Notes: generated by a model not told the origin, from the sequence alone. A stretch of DNA of 64,000 nt from Betaproteobacteria bacterium (GCA_009693235.1 SHXR01000005.1:1-64000); one strand, 5' to 3'; numbered from the stretch's first letter, positions 20,195 to 30,306 are shown. Program-made: numbers and translations.

Positions 20195-20240
20195 AAAAAG
20201 GGTAGCGTCCCCTTTCCTAAAAGCGGACGCTACCCTTTTT
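20195..20240. terminator. 16-bp perfect inverted repeat, possible bidirectional Rho-independent terminator
   Basis: AAAAAGGGTAGCGTCC (20195-20210), 14-nt loop, GGACGCTACCCTTTTT (20225-20240). Confidence 0.75.
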
Positions 20241-20258
20241 AAGAGTCCTTCCTGACAG

Positions 20259-20347
20259 AAAAGGACACGCGCACATTTTCCGAAACGGAAAATGGACGCC
20301 CCCCCCTTTTTAAAAGGGGGGCAGTCTAAAGCTGTGTGTCCCTTTTT
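20259..20347. repeat. Nested hairpin cluster
   Basis: CATTTTCCG-AAA-CGGAAAATG (20274-20294), CCCCCCTTTT-T-AAAAGGGGGG (20301-20321), outer AAAAGGACAC (20259-20268) with GTGTCCCTTTTT (20336-20347). Confidence 0.7.
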
Positions 20348-20356
20348 CCTGCTGCG

Positions 20357-20911
20357 TTACTTGGCAGCGGCGACCGATGCGCTGAAACTGATCGATTGCT
20401 CTTTGAAGGGCGTCGGCATGTAGGTGAGATCAACCCGAATCTCTTTCAAGCGATTGGCCTTCAGTGCTTCAGCCGGGAAATCGACGCTGATGGTCTGCGT
20501 GGCTTCCTGGCCCGGATCGAGCCGTTCGGTCGCGCCATAGGTCGAGAACTTGAGCAAGGTGTCCGTTCGCTTATCCTCGATCTTGATGAGTTCGCCCTCC
20601 GCGTTCACATATTGGATCGTTCCGCCAAGCAAACGGACCGTTTGATCGGGCGAGCCGTTCTTCAGCACGAGCTTGCCGGAGAGTTTCGCGGGCGATACCA
20701 CCTTGCCGGATTCTTTTTCGACCCGCTCGGTCACCTTGATATCCGTGATCGCACCCAGCATGATGCCGGCCTTGATCTTGATGGGGGCGGATGCGACCGC
20801 ATAGGACTTGTCTTCAACCACCACGATCGGCGCACTGGCCTGCGGCGTGCAACCTTGCAATGCCACCGCCAACAGGGCAGCTGTAACGGTCACGCGAACT
20901 ATTTGTCTCAT
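20357..20911 (-). CDS. Putative lipoprotein, hypothetical
   Basis: MRQIVRVTVTAALLAVALQGCTPQASAP, lipobox-like LQGC. Confidence 0.75.
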   Translation of the reverse strand: MRQIVRVTVTAALLAVALQGCTPQASAPIVVVEDKSYAVASAPIKIKAGIMLGAITDIKVTERVEKESGKVVSPAKLSGKLVLKNGSPDQTVRLLGGTIQYVNAEGELIKIEDKRTDTLLKFSTYGATERLDPGQEATQTISVDFPAEALKANRLKEIRVDLTYMPTPFKEQSISFSASVAAAK

Positions 20912-21215
20912 GCGAATCTCCTCGAATATTGCGCCGGCAATCAAGATGATGCGGGCAACAGGCGCTCTAGTGGTGCGGAAATACTGCAGATGATGCGAGG
21001 CGACGCGAGTGGTGCGCACGCCATGCCAACCCGTTACCGAATTGCCGTTGGCAAATGCCGATTGATCGTCGTCCGCCCGCGTCACGCGCCACGTGAAGCG
21101 CTCGCTATCCGCGCCGATTATCGGTATTCATCCATGTCTGTCTGTGCGCCATCGAACATAGGGCCGGCCGGCGCCGGGCGAAAGAGCGTCTGGCCGCGCT
21201 CTGGTAGGCTGCAAA

Positions 21216-21986
21216 ATGTCCCAAGCAATGACCCCTTCGGATCCGGCTGCCGGCGGGCCATCGAGGCCACCGTCCCCGCACGACAATCGCCTGCTCGCGG
21301 CTCTGCCGCGGGACGAATTCGAACGCCTTCTTCCGCATCTCGAACTCGTCTACATGCCCCTTGGCGAAGTGGTCTATGAGTCGGGGAGCAAGCAGGATTA
21401 CGTCTATTTTCCAACCACCGCCATCGTCTCGTTGCTCTATGTGATGGAGGACGGCTCGACGGCCGAGATCGCGGTTGTCGGCCATGAAGGAATGGTGGGT
21501 GTTGTCCTCTTCATGGGTGGCGAGACCACACCGAGCCGTGCGATGGTCTATAGCGAAGGCCGTGTCTACCGCATGCCGGGTCATCGGTTGAAGGGCGAAT
21601 TCAATCGCGCGGCGGGCCTGCAGCAGATGCTGTTACGTTACACGCAATCGCTCCTCACGCAGATGGCGCAGACAGCGGTCTGCAACCGGCATCACTCGCT
21701 GGAGCAGCAGCTCTGCCGGCTGTTCCTCTTGACGCTGGACCGCCTCGCCTCGAACGAACTGGTGATGACGCAGGAGCTGATCGCATCGATGCTTGGCGTG
21801 CGACGCGAGGGTGTCACCGAGGCCGCCAGCAAACTGCGGGGCCTGCAAGTGATTCGCTATAGCCGCGGGCGCATTACCGTGGTCGATCGACTGGGTCTCG
21901 AAGCCCATGCATGTGAATGCTATGAAGTCGTGAAGCGGGAATCCGACCGGCTGCTCCCGGCGCGGAATTCGGCTGCGCAAGGTTGA
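21216..21986 (+). CDS. Crp/Fnr family transcriptional regulator
   Basis: LPHLELVYMPLGEVVYESGSKQDYVYFPTTAIVSLLYVMEDGSTAEIAVVGHEGMVG cyclic-nucleotide-binding fold; C-terminal HTH MTQELIASMLGVRREGVTEAASKLRGLQVI. Confidence 0.85.
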   Translation: MSQAMTPSDPAAGGPSRPPSPHDNRLLAALPRDEFERLLPHLELVYMPLGEVVYESGSKQDYVYFPTTAIVSLLYVMEDGSTAEIAVVGHEGMVGVVLFMGGETTPSRAMVYSEGRVYRMPGHRLKGEFNRAAGLQQMLLRYTQSLLTQMAQTAVCNRHHSLEQQLCRLFLLTLDRLASNELVMTQELIASMLGVRREGVTEAASKLRGLQVIRYSRGRITVVDRLGLEAHACECYEVVKRESDRLLPARNSAAQG

Positions 21987-22076
21987 TTGGGTAGCGTCTT
22001 GGATCGGGGTCGCGAGTTAAAGCGCCTCCAGAAAAGCAAAGGTCGCTTTGGACCCAGATTGCGCGCTTTCCCTCTG

Positions 22077-23090
22077 TTATTCCTGGAGCGGAATGCCCGT
22101 CACCTCGATGACCTTGGCCCATTTGGCGACTTCGCTTTTGTAGAAAGCCTCGAATTTCTCCGGTGTTGAGGACACGGTTGCAAAGCCCAGTTTGATCAGG
22201 CGGTCCTTGACCTGCAGCGTGTCGATCGCCTGCGTCGCGGCCGCCGCGAGCTTGTCGACGATCGGACGCGGGGTCCCGGTCCTCACCGCAAACCCGACCC
22301 ACAACTGCGTCTCGAACCCGGGAAGCACCGCCTCGGCGACGGTCGGCAGGTCCGGGAAGGCCGGGTCGCGCTTCGCTCCGGTCGTCGACAGCGCCCGCAA
22401 CTTGCCTTCCCGCACGGCACCGATGACCGGGGCGATGCTCGCAAACATGATCTTGACCTGCCCGGAAAGAAGGTCAGCCAAAGCGGGGCCGCCGCCACGA
22501 TAGTGCACCGCCGTCATCTTGGTGCCAGCCATCATGTCAAAGAGTGCATGGGTCAAGTGCGTGGATGAACCGATGCCCGCGGTCGCATAGAACATCTTTT
22601 CGGGTTTGGCCTTGGCGTGCGCGACGAACTCGGCCATGTTTTTCGCCGGCAGCGACGGGTGTATCACAAGCACGTTATTGGTCTCGGCGAGCAATGCGAC
22701 CGCCGAGAAATGCGTGCCAACCTTGTACTGCGTGTTCTTCCACAGGGTCTCGTTACTCGCATTGATCGTAGAGAGCACCAATAGCGTATAACCGTCCGCC
22801 TCCAACCGCCCCACAAAGTCATTCGCGATATTCCCGCTGGCTCCGGGCCGATTATCGACCACCATCGGCTGGCCGAGGATCTCCCCCATCCTTTGCCCGA
22901 CCACGCGGGCAATGGTATCGGCCGGGCCGCCGGAGGCGAGGCCGACCACCAGGCGGATCGGTTTGTCGGGATAGCCCGCTTGGGCCAACGCCACGCACGG
23001 CAAGGCACTCGTCAATGCGATGGCCGTAGCCACCGCAGCCGCATGCAGTCTGCGCGTCGACCAACCAAGACTTTCGCGTTCGCTCAACAT
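22077..23090 (-). CDS. Bug/TctC family substrate-binding protein
   Basis: YPDKPIRLVVGLASGGPADTIARVVGQRM, MVVDNRPGASGNIANDFV, HYRGGGPALADLLSGQVKIM. Confidence 0.93.
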   Translation of the reverse strand: MLSERESLGWSTRRLHAAAVATAIALTSALPCVALAQAGYPDKPIRLVVGLASGGPADTIARVVGQRMGEILGQPMVVDNRPGASGNIANDFVGRLEADGYTLLVLSTINASNETLWKNTQYKVGTHFSAVALLAETNNVLVIHPSLPAKNMAEFVAHAKAKPEKMFYATAGIGSSTHLTHALFDMMAGTKMTAVHYRGGGPALADLLSGQVKIMFASIAPVIGAVREGKLRALSTTGAKRDPAFPDLPTVAEAVLPGFETQLWVGFAVRTGTPRPIVDKLAAAATQAIDTLQVKDRLIKLGFATVSSTPEKFEAFYKSEVAKWAKVIEVTGIPLQE

Positions 23091-23183
23091 AACATCCCCC
23101 TTCTTTATTGTTTCGACCGGAAGCGTGCGCCGCTCGTGCGCAAGATATGCCCCCCCCCAACAAGGTTGGCGTCACCTTTAAAG

Positions 23184-24170
23184 TTAATTCGTCGTTGCAC
23201 CCGTGGCGATGACGATCGGCCGCCACTTCTCGATTTCGCGCTGCACATGGGCGCGGGTACCCGCTGGACTCGACGTCGCGTCGGCCTCAATACCCATGCC
23301 GGCCATCCGCGCGCGTACATTCGCGTCCTGCAGCACGTCGTTGATCGTGCGACTCAGCCGATCGACAATCGCTCGCGGCGTGTTCTTGGGCGCGGCGATC
23401 ATGAACCAGGTGTAGGTTTCGAAGCCCGGCATCCCTGCCTCGGCCGCGCTGGGTACGCTCGGTACGAGCGGTGATCGTGTTGCGGAGGCGAGCGCGAGCG
23501 CCTTGATCGCGCCATCCCGGATGCGGGGACCGCAGGTTGGGACTGAACACAGCATGAAGGCGAACCGGCCGCCCAGCAGATCCGTGAGGGCCGCGCTCTC
23601 GCCTTTGTACGGCACATGCGCGACGTCGATGTTCGCAAGGCTTTTCAGCAGTTCGACCCCCAGATGCATGGGTGAGCCGACACCGGCCGAGCCGTATTGA
23701 TGCTTGCCAGGATGCGCACGCATCAAGGCAAGCAGCCCGCTCGCATCGGCAACGCCAAGTTCGCGATTGACGATCAGCGCGAACCCAAGCTGACCAAACT
23801 TGCCGACGAATTCGAAGTCCTCCAGTGGATCATAGGGGAGCGACTTGTACAAACTTGCGTTGATCGAATGAACCAGCGTTGTGAAGAGGAGCGTGTAGCC
23901 ATCGGGTACGCCCTTGGCAACCAGACCGGTCGCCATCACCGTGCCACCGCCCGGTTTGTTCTCGACCACCATCGGTTGGCCGATACGCGCCGACATCGCC
24001 TCGGCGACGATTCGTGCGAACACGTCGGTGGCGCCACCGGCCGCGTAAGGCACCAGCAAATGCACCGGCCGGCGCGGATAGGCCGCCTCCTGCGCGAACG
24101 CGGCGGCGCTACACAATGCAAGCAGACTCATCGCAAGCGCCGCGCTACTGCTTATCAATTTATTTCTCAT
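23184..24170 (-). CDS. Bug/TctC family substrate-binding protein
   Basis: YPRRPVHLLVPYAAGGATDVFARIVAEAM, MVVENKPGGGTVMATGLVAKGVPDGYTLLF, VPYKGESAALTDLLGGR. Confidence 0.93.
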   Translation of the reverse strand: MRNKLISSSAALAMSLLALCSAAAFAQEAAYPRRPVHLLVPYAAGGATDVFARIVAEAMSARIGQPMVVENKPGGGTVMATGLVAKGVPDGYTLLFTTLVHSINASLYKSLPYDPLEDFEFVGKFGQLGFALIVNRELGVADASGLLALMRAHPGKHQYGSAGVGSPMHLGVELLKSLANIDVAHVPYKGESAALTDLLGGRFAFMLCSVPTCGPRIRDGAIKALALASATRSPLVPSVPSAAEAGMPGFETYTWFMIAAPKNTPRAIVDRLSRTINDVLQDANVRARMAGMGIEADATSSPAGTRAHVQREIEKWRPIVIATGATTN

Positions 24171-24183
24171 TCCCTTCTCCTTC

Positions 24184-25530
24184 TTATCGCCCCCAGATAC
24201 CAGGCGCGATGTGGCTCACATCGGGCGCTTCCGCGATGGCCCAACAAGCTTCGATCAACGCTTGCGCGCGCGTCGCGAGGGGGCCATCGGCAAGCTGTGC
24301 AACGAATTTCATTTCCAGGTCCTGATCGCTCATTGGTCGGGCCGCGCTGCCAAGACAATGCTCCACATGGGCATGCCGCGTCGTGCCATCGCGCAACGTT
24401 ACGGATGCAACGGCTCCATCGGCCTGCAACGATTCATCGGCGTTCACCACGATCTTGCGCCGCAATGCAACGACGCGCGAATCGGCGACACAGGCATCGC
24501 TTGCTTCGCGCAGGCCGGCCGCTTTATTGACCAGGGCCGCGGCCGCCCAGTGATACACGCTGATCTGCGCATCATAAGCGTTGTTTGGGGCCGTCTTGCC
24601 GGTGAGCCCAACGCCCAATGGATGCACCCGCAATGCCACTTTCTCGATCGCCGCGGGCGCAACACCGTCCATAACGCTTAGTGCCAAGCATGCTTCGATC
24701 GCTGGATGGATGAAGACGCCCGCCGGATAGGGCTTGGCAGCAACGTCCAGGCAATCAAAATGCTCGCCCAGTCGATCGGTGAGCGCCGCAAGATGCGTCG
24801 GTGCGCCGAACACATCACCAAAGCCATTACGGCCGTCGAGAAAATGTGCGGAGCAGGTGAACCCTTTTGCCGCCATCAGTGCGCCGACCAGGCCGCTGCG
24901 TCCGGCGTGCGCCGGTACGTATCCGCTGCACATCGATGCATGGGTGGCGCGAAATCCGCCGGCTTGCGTCGCAGCGATACCCATCGCCCAGATCATCTGC
25001 TCCAGGTTCAGTCCGATCAGCTTGCCAACGGCCGCGGCCACGCCAAAACCGCCGGTGATGCCGGTCATGTACAGCCCGACATGGCAATGCGCCGGCGCGA
25101 CGGCGAGCGCTTTGCTGAGACGGCATTGGAGCTCGTTGGCCAACACCAGCGCATGCAGGAATGCCGATCCTGAAATCGGTTGGCGTTCAGCGAGGGCAAG
25201 CAACGCGGCGCCGGATGGCGCGCTCGGATGCGCGATCGTGGCAAGATGCGTATCATCGAACGCATGGGCACTTGCGCTAAGACCATTGAGCAACGCGGCA
25301 CTGGCGATATCCATGCGAATGCCCTGTCCAAGAACAGTCGCCTGGGGTGGTCCGGAGAGCTCGGCGAGCGCAGCCACGGCGGCCGGCACCGCCGGATGCG
25401 TCGATCCGCCGAGCGCACAGCCTAGCCAATTTAGAAAGATTCTCTTCGCTTCATGCTGAACTTGTGCCGGCAGATCAAACCAGCGAGATCCGCGGACGAA
25501 CTGGGCAACTTCGCGGGTGATGTCGGTCAT
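24184..25530 (-). CDS. MmgE/PrpD family protein
   Basis: MTDITREVAQFVRGSRW...AKRIFLNWLGCALGGSTHPAV, NGLSASAHAFDDTHLATIAHPSAPSGAALLALAE, KPYPAGVFIHPAIEA. Confidence 0.88.
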   Translation of the reverse strand: MTDITREVAQFVRGSRWFDLPAQVQHEAKRIFLNWLGCALGGSTHPAVPAAVAALAELSGPPQATVLGQGIRMDIASAALLNGLSASAHAFDDTHLATIAHPSAPSGAALLALAERQPISGSAFLHALVLANELQCRLSKALAVAPAHCHVGLYMTGITGGFGVAAAVGKLIGLNLEQMIWAMGIAATQAGGFRATHASMCSGYVPAHAGRSGLVGALMAAKGFTCSAHFLDGRNGFGDVFGAPTHLAALTDRLGEHFDCLDVAAKPYPAGVFIHPAIEACLALSVMDGVAPAAIEKVALRVHPLGVGLTGKTAPNNAYDAQISVYHWAAAALVNKAAGLREASDACVADSRVVALRRKIVVNADESLQADGAVASVTLRDGTTRHAHVEHCLGSAARPMSDQDLEMKFVAQLADGPLATRAQALIEACWAIAEAPDVSHIAPGIWGR

Positions 25531-25742
25531 ATCCGGATGGTCCAAGAATCGCTTGCTTTGCCGCAGATTAGCCGAGAAGCACTTGGTGCGTTGGCGACAG
25601 ACCGAGCAACGTCCACATCGTCCTGGCCAACACCTCGCCGGTGGGATTGGTGCGAGCACCTCAAGAGATCCGGTGAGCATGCGAAAATACCGCCGCGCGA
25701 CTGGCCACGCTTTCGCCATCGTGGGCGTAACCCGGAGAATTC

Positions 25743-26513
25743 ATGCACATTCTGAACAACATCGCCGATGGCGTGGCGACGGTCACGCTCAATCGTCCCG
25801 AGCGCCTGAACGCGCTGTCGGAGGAAATGAAAGACACACTGGGCGACATCTTGCTTGCGCTAGCCCGTGATGATGCGGTGCGGGTCGTCGTGCTCAATGC
25901 CAATGGACGCGGATTCTGTGCGAGCGGCGATGTCACCACCATGGGTCGCTTCACCGCTGCCACCGGCATGGAGCGGCTCAAGCGTGCGCATCGCGTCGTC
26001 GCGGCGCTTGCCAATATCGAAAAGCCAGTGATCGCCGCGGTGCGAGGCCCGGTCGCGGGCATCGGCTGGAGTCTCGCGCTTGCATGCGATGCGATCGTGG
26101 CCAGTGACACCGCAGTGTTTTCGCAGGTGTTCAAGAACGTCGGATTGATTCCTGATGGCGGTGCGGTGTATTTTCTTTGCCAGCATCTCGGACCGATTCG
26201 CGCGAAGGACATGGTGATGACCGCACGCAAGGTTCCCGCGGCCGAGGCGTTGGCACTCGGGCTCGTGACCTGTGTCGTCCCCGATGTCGAGTTAGAGGCC
26301 GAAACCGAACGTCGCGCGCGCGAGCTGTCGAGCGGGCCCACCTTCGCATTCGGCGTCGCGAAGAAAATGTTCAAGCAGATGTATCTACCCAATCTCGAGG
26401 CTGCGCTGGATGCCGAAGCATGGGCGCAAGGGCTCGCCCTCCTCACTGACGATCATCGTGAGGGCGCTGCCGCATTCCAGGAAAAACGCAAACCGACCTT
26501 TGCGGGTCGTTGA
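25743..26513 (+). CDS. Enoyl-CoA hydratase/isomerase family protein
   Basis: VTLNRPERLNALSEEMKDTLGD, GRGFCASGDV, KPVIAAVRGPVAGIGWSLALACDAIVAS. Confidence 0.92.
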   Translation: MHILNNIADGVATVTLNRPERLNALSEEMKDTLGDILLALARDDAVRVVVLNANGRGFCASGDVTTMGRFTAATGMERLKRAHRVVAALANIEKPVIAAVRGPVAGIGWSLALACDAIVASDTAVFSQVFKNVGLIPDGGAVYFLCQHLGPIRAKDMVMTARKVPAAEALALGLVTCVVPDVELEAETERRARELSSGPTFAFGVAKKMFKQMYLPNLEAALDAEAWAQGLALLTDDHREGAAAFQEKRKPTFAGR

Positions 26514-26599
26514 CGCCTGAGCGTCCTGCAACAGAATGCGCGGCGTGCCGCCGCGAAACGCAAACATCGGATGGACAACTTGCAGCAAAGGAGAATCGG

Positions 26600-27565
26600 A
26601 TGAGGCTATATCCACGGCTTGTTTGCACCTTGCTCGCGATCGGTGCGGCGGCAGCGGAGTGCGTCGGGCAGACCTATCCGACGCGTCCGCTCCGCATGTT
26701 GGTCGGCTACGCGCCCGGCGGCGGCACAGACATCATCGCCCGCCTCATGGCCTTGCATCTGCAACCGCGCCTCGGACAGCCGGTCATCGTCGAGAACCGC
26801 CCCGGGGCGGGGGGCAACATTGCCTCCGAGCAGACGGCCAGAGCAGTGCCTGATGGCTACACCATCCTCATGGCGGCGAACACGATCGCGATCAATCCAT
26901 TTCTGTCTTCCAACAAGACCTTCGATGTCGCGACCGAATTGACCGGCGTCGCACTCATCTGCAACTCGCCGATCCTCGTCGTGGTGAATCCGTCGCTGCC
27001 GGTGCACACGATCGCCGAGTTGATCGCCCATGCGAAGGCCAATCCCGGACGCTTGAGTTACGGCACGCCGGGCATCGGCACGCCGCAGCACCTCGCGACC
27101 GAGCTATTTCAAAGCATGACCAAGACGACGCTCGTGCACATCCCCTACAAGGGCGGCGCGCAGGCGGTGGCGGATGTCGCGGGTGGTCAACTCCAGCTCA
27201 GTTTTGCAGCGACCTCGTCGGCGGCCCCATTGGTGCAAGCCGGGCGGTTACGTGCGTTGGCGACAGGTGGCGCGCAGCGCGCGGAAACGGTGAAAGACGT
27301 TCCCACGGTCGGCGAGACAGTGAGCGGATATAACGTTGGCATCTGGTACGGCATCATGGCGCCGGCTAACATGCCGCGCGCGGCAATCGAGCGGCTGCAT
27401 CACGAGCTTGCGGCGATTGTCGCGATGCCGGAAGTGCAGGAGCGCATGTTCGCGCAGGGTTTCGAGCATGCGGTGAGTACACCGGAGGCCATGACCCGAC
27501 TGGTTCGGGATGACTTGGCGAAATGGGAACGTGTCGTGCGCGAAGCCGGCATCAAGCCGGAGTAG
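26600..27565 (+). CDS. Bug/TctC family substrate-binding protein
   Basis: YPTRPLRMLVGYAPGGGTDIIARLMALHL, IVENRPGAGGNIASEQTARAVPDGYTIL, IPYKGGAQAVADVAGGQLQL. Confidence 0.94.
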   Translation: MRLYPRLVCTLLAIGAAAAECVGQTYPTRPLRMLVGYAPGGGTDIIARLMALHLQPRLGQPVIVENRPGAGGNIASEQTARAVPDGYTILMAANTIAINPFLSSNKTFDVATELTGVALICNSPILVVVNPSLPVHTIAELIAHAKANPGRLSYGTPGIGTPQHLATELFQSMTKTTLVHIPYKGGAQAVADVAGGQLQLSFAATSSAAPLVQAGRLRALATGGAQRAETVKDVPTVGETVSGYNVGIWYGIMAPANMPRAAIERLHHELAAIVAMPEVQERMFAQGFEHAVSTPEAMTRLVRDDLAKWERVVREAGIKPE

Positions 27566-27693
27566 CGCGCCGTCTTGGCGCACACAAACGGCCCTTGCCC
27601 AATACGCGATTAAGCTACCATCTTGATGGCGTGGGCGCGGCACCCGATCAAATTCCAGCGGCGCGCCCGGGCAAGCCAAAGGAGGATGACGCG

Positions 27694-28752
27694 ATGAAAG
27701 CCGTGGTGATGCGTGAATTCGGCGGTCCGGAGGTTCTCAAGTACGAGGACGTCGCGACGCCCGAGGTGGGTCCAGGCGATGTACTGGTCGAGGTCCGCGC
27801 GGTATCGGTCAACCGCACGCTCGATCTCATCGTGCGCGAGAACAAATACGTGCGCCGGCCGGCGCTGCCGCACATTCTGGGCGTCGATCCGTCGGGGGTG
27901 ATTGTCGCAGTGGGTGCGAATGTCACCGACCGTAAGGTGGGCGACCGCGTTTATTGCAGCGTATTCATCCCGACCGACGATCCCTCCGCGCACTTGACGC
28001 TGCCCGGCCTCGGCAAGGTCAACTTTCTTGGCGTCAGTACCTGGGGCGGCTATGCGCAGTTTGTGAAGGTACCGGCCCGCACCGTGGTCTCGATTCCAAG
28101 CAGCGTCGCGTTTCATGATGCCACGGTGATCGGGCGGCATCTGGCGACCGCGACCAATCAGGTCGAGGGAATTTGCCAGATTCAGCGCGGCCAACGATTG
28201 CTGGTCATGGGTGCATCGGGTGGGCTTGGCAGCGCCGCGATCCAGGTCGCCAAGTGGAACGGCGCCGAGGTGGTGGCCGCCGCGGGAACCGACGAGCGGG
28301 TCGCCGCAGCGATCCGCGTGGGGGCAGATCATGGCATCAACTACCGTACGCAAGACCTGACTGCCGAGGTGATGAGAATCACCGGCGGCAAGGGCGTGGA
28401 TGCGGTCTGCGAAAATGTCGCGGACCCTGATTTGTTCCGCAAAGCGCTCTATTCGATGACGCACGGCGCGACGATGGCGACCGCGGGCAATGCCTCGGGA
28501 AATATCGAGGTGCCGCTCGATATCCGGCGACTCTATCTCTACCAGTTGCGCATCGTCGGCGAACCGCGCGAACAACCGGGCGGCCTCGCCGAAGCGTTCC
28601 AAAAGGCAGGCGATGGTGGCGTGAAGACGATTATCGATAAGGTGTTTCCGCTTAGCCGCGCGGCCGAAGGTCACCAACGCGTGGCGGGTCGGGAGGGCGT
28701 CGGGAAAGTCATCCTAGACCCGACGCTGGACGACCGCGGAAGCAAGTCATGA
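27694..28752 (+). CDS. Zinc-type alcohol dehydrogenase / quinone oxidoreductase family protein
   Basis: MKAVVMREFGGPEVLKYEDVATPEVGPGDVLVEVRAVSVNRTLD, LLVMGASGGLGSAAIQVAKWNGAEVVAAAGTDERV. Confidence 0.9.
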   Translation: MKAVVMREFGGPEVLKYEDVATPEVGPGDVLVEVRAVSVNRTLDLIVRENKYVRRPALPHILGVDPSGVIVAVGANVTDRKVGDRVYCSVFIPTDDPSAHLTLPGLGKVNFLGVSTWGGYAQFVKVPARTVVSIPSSVAFHDATVIGRHLATATNQVEGICQIQRGQRLLVMGASGGLGSAAIQVAKWNGAEVVAAAGTDERVAAAIRVGADHGINYRTQDLTAEVMRITGGKGVDAVCENVADPDLFRKALYSMTHGATMATAGNASGNIEVPLDIRRLYLYQLRIVGEPREQPGGLAEAFQKAGDGGVKTIIDKVFPLSRAAEGHQRVAGREGVGKVILDPTLDDRGSKS

Positions 28753-28780
28753 CCTGGCAGCGGGTAGCCATGAAAGCTAG

Positions 28781-28869
28781 GGAAACGCTGATCAAGCTAT
28801 CTCGCGCAATCAGCGCGCCCATATATTCAGGGAGTTACAAGGGGGCGAGCCCCCTTGTTCAGTTATTTC
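28781..28869 (+). mobile_element. MITE-like repeat, copy 2 (89 bp, flanked by CTAG)
   Basis: CTAG|GGAAACGCTGATCAAGCTATCTCGCG...CCCCCTTGTTCAGTTATTTC|CTAG. Internal hairpins ATCAGCG-type and CAAGGGGGC/GCCCCCTTG. Confidence 0.82.
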
Positions 28870-28883
28870 CTAGCTGGTCGTGC

Positions 28884-29831
28884 ATGCGCATCGTAGCGCT
28901 ATCGTTATCGGCGGCTGCGGCATGGAGCAACCTTGCACTTGCGCAAGAGAAGTATCCCGCGCAGCCGGTAACCACCATCGTTCCGTTCACGGCGGGCGGC
29001 GGCGTGGACATCCTGTCCCGCGCGCTGGCATTGGAGCTTGGCAAACTGCTTGGACAGTCCTTCATCGTCGTCAATCGCGACGGTGCGGCCGGAACGATCG
29101 GCTTTGCACAACTCGCGCAGGCCAAGCCGGACGGCTACACGATCGCCATCTCGCCTGCGACGCCCATGACGAATTCGCCACATCTCACGAAGAATCTCGC
29201 CTATTCGTTTGATTCATTCGTGCCCGTCTGCGCAAGCTTCGACAATGAATTCGCGGTGCTCGTGAATCAGGCATCTCCCTATCGCACGCTGAAGGAGCTC
29301 GTGGACGATGCGAAAGCGAAGCCCGGCAAGCTTTCCTGGGGCAGTGTGGGTTATGGATCGATTCCGCACCTGTCAGGCGCTGCGCTGGTCAAGGCGGCAA
29401 GCATCGAGGTCAACAACATTCCCTACCGGGGCGACGCGCAGATGCTGCCCAATCTCATATCCGGCGAACTCACGTTTGGTGTAGGTGCGATGTCGTCGAT
29501 CGCCGGTCGCGGCCTGCGGCCGCTCGTCGTATTCAGCGAGAAACGGCATCCTGGCGCCCCGGACGTGGCGACTGTGTTGGAACTGGGCTATCCCAATGTC
29601 GCGCCGGGACTGAATGGGGTTTTCGCCACCAGGGGCACACCGGAGGCGATTCTCGATACGCTCGAGAAGACTTGCGAGCAGGCGGTGCGCTCGGAAACCT
29701 ATCGATCGCAGTCGGAGAAGCTGCATCAGACGCCGAAATTCGAAGGTAGGGTCGACTTCGCCCGCCGGCTGCGCGCGGATTTCGAAGCGAAGGCGCGCTT
29801 GGTGAAGGAACTCGACTTGAAGCCGCAGTAG
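28884..29831 (+). CDS. Bug/TctC family substrate-binding protein
   Basis: MRIVALSLSAAAAWSNLALAQEKYPAQPVTTIVPFTAGGGVDILSRALALEL, VNRDGAAGTIGFAQLAQAKPDGYTI, IPYRGDAQMLPNLISGEL. Confidence 0.92.
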   Translation: MRIVALSLSAAAAWSNLALAQEKYPAQPVTTIVPFTAGGGVDILSRALALELGKLLGQSFIVVNRDGAAGTIGFAQLAQAKPDGYTIAISPATPMTNSPHLTKNLAYSFDSFVPVCASFDNEFAVLVNQASPYRTLKELVDDAKAKPGKLSWGSVGYGSIPHLSGAALVKAASIEVNNIPYRGDAQMLPNLISGELTFGVGAMSSIAGRGLRPLVVFSEKRHPGAPDVATVLELGYPNVAPGLNGVFATRGTPEAILDTLEKTCEQAVRSETYRSQSEKLHQTPKFEGRVDFARRLRADFEAKARLVKELDLKPQ

Positions 29832-29868
29832 CTACGCGCATCGCCTCATCCATTAGGAGCCGCTCGCC

Positions 29869-30306
29869 ATGATCCGCATCCAGCAACTCGACCATCTCGG
29901 CATCCGTGTCATGGACGCCAAGCGCGCGATCGCGTTCTACGAAAAGCTTGGCTTCAAAGTTCAGCATGTATCGGACTTCGATGCGGTCACGATCATGGTG
30001 AACGACGAAGATGTCGAGCTGAACCTCATCACCAACGGCAACGATGACGTCGGCGGCAAGAACGTCCTGATGGATGTGGAAAAAAAGCATCCCGGCTTCA
30101 CCCACGTCGCACTACGCGTGGCCTCGATCAAGGACACCCTCGCCTCCCTCACCGCCCAGGGCATCACGCCAAGCCAAGGCCCGGTGACCTTCGGCGGTAC
30201 CGGGGTGTCCGTCTTCATTCGCGATCCGGACCGCAACGTGATTGAACTACGCGGGCGCGACCAGAAGCTCGATGAGATTCCGGGGCTGAAGTTCTACGAA
30301 CCCTGA
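29869..30306 (+). CDS. VOC family protein (glyoxalase/bleomycin-resistance fold)
   Basis: QQLDHLGIRVMDAKRAIAFYEKLGFKV, FIRDPDRNVIELRGRD. Confidence 0.88.
   Translation: MIRIQQLDHLGIRVMDAKRAIAFYEKLGFKVQHVSDFDAVTIMVNDEDVELNLITNGNDDVGGKNVLMDVEKKHPGFTHVALRVASIKDTLASLTAQGITPSQGPVTFGGTGVSVFIRDPDRNVIELRGRDQKLDEIPGLKFYEP

Noticed and set aside
28749-28883. N-terminal extension of the Bug ORF (MTWQRVAMKARETLIKLSRAISAPIYSGSYKGASPLVQLFPSWSC)
   Set aside because: It is translated MITE sequence; the same peptide pattern (RETLIKLSR.IS..KYSG) appears in ORF 67..537. The true start is MRIVALSLSAAAAW at 28884.
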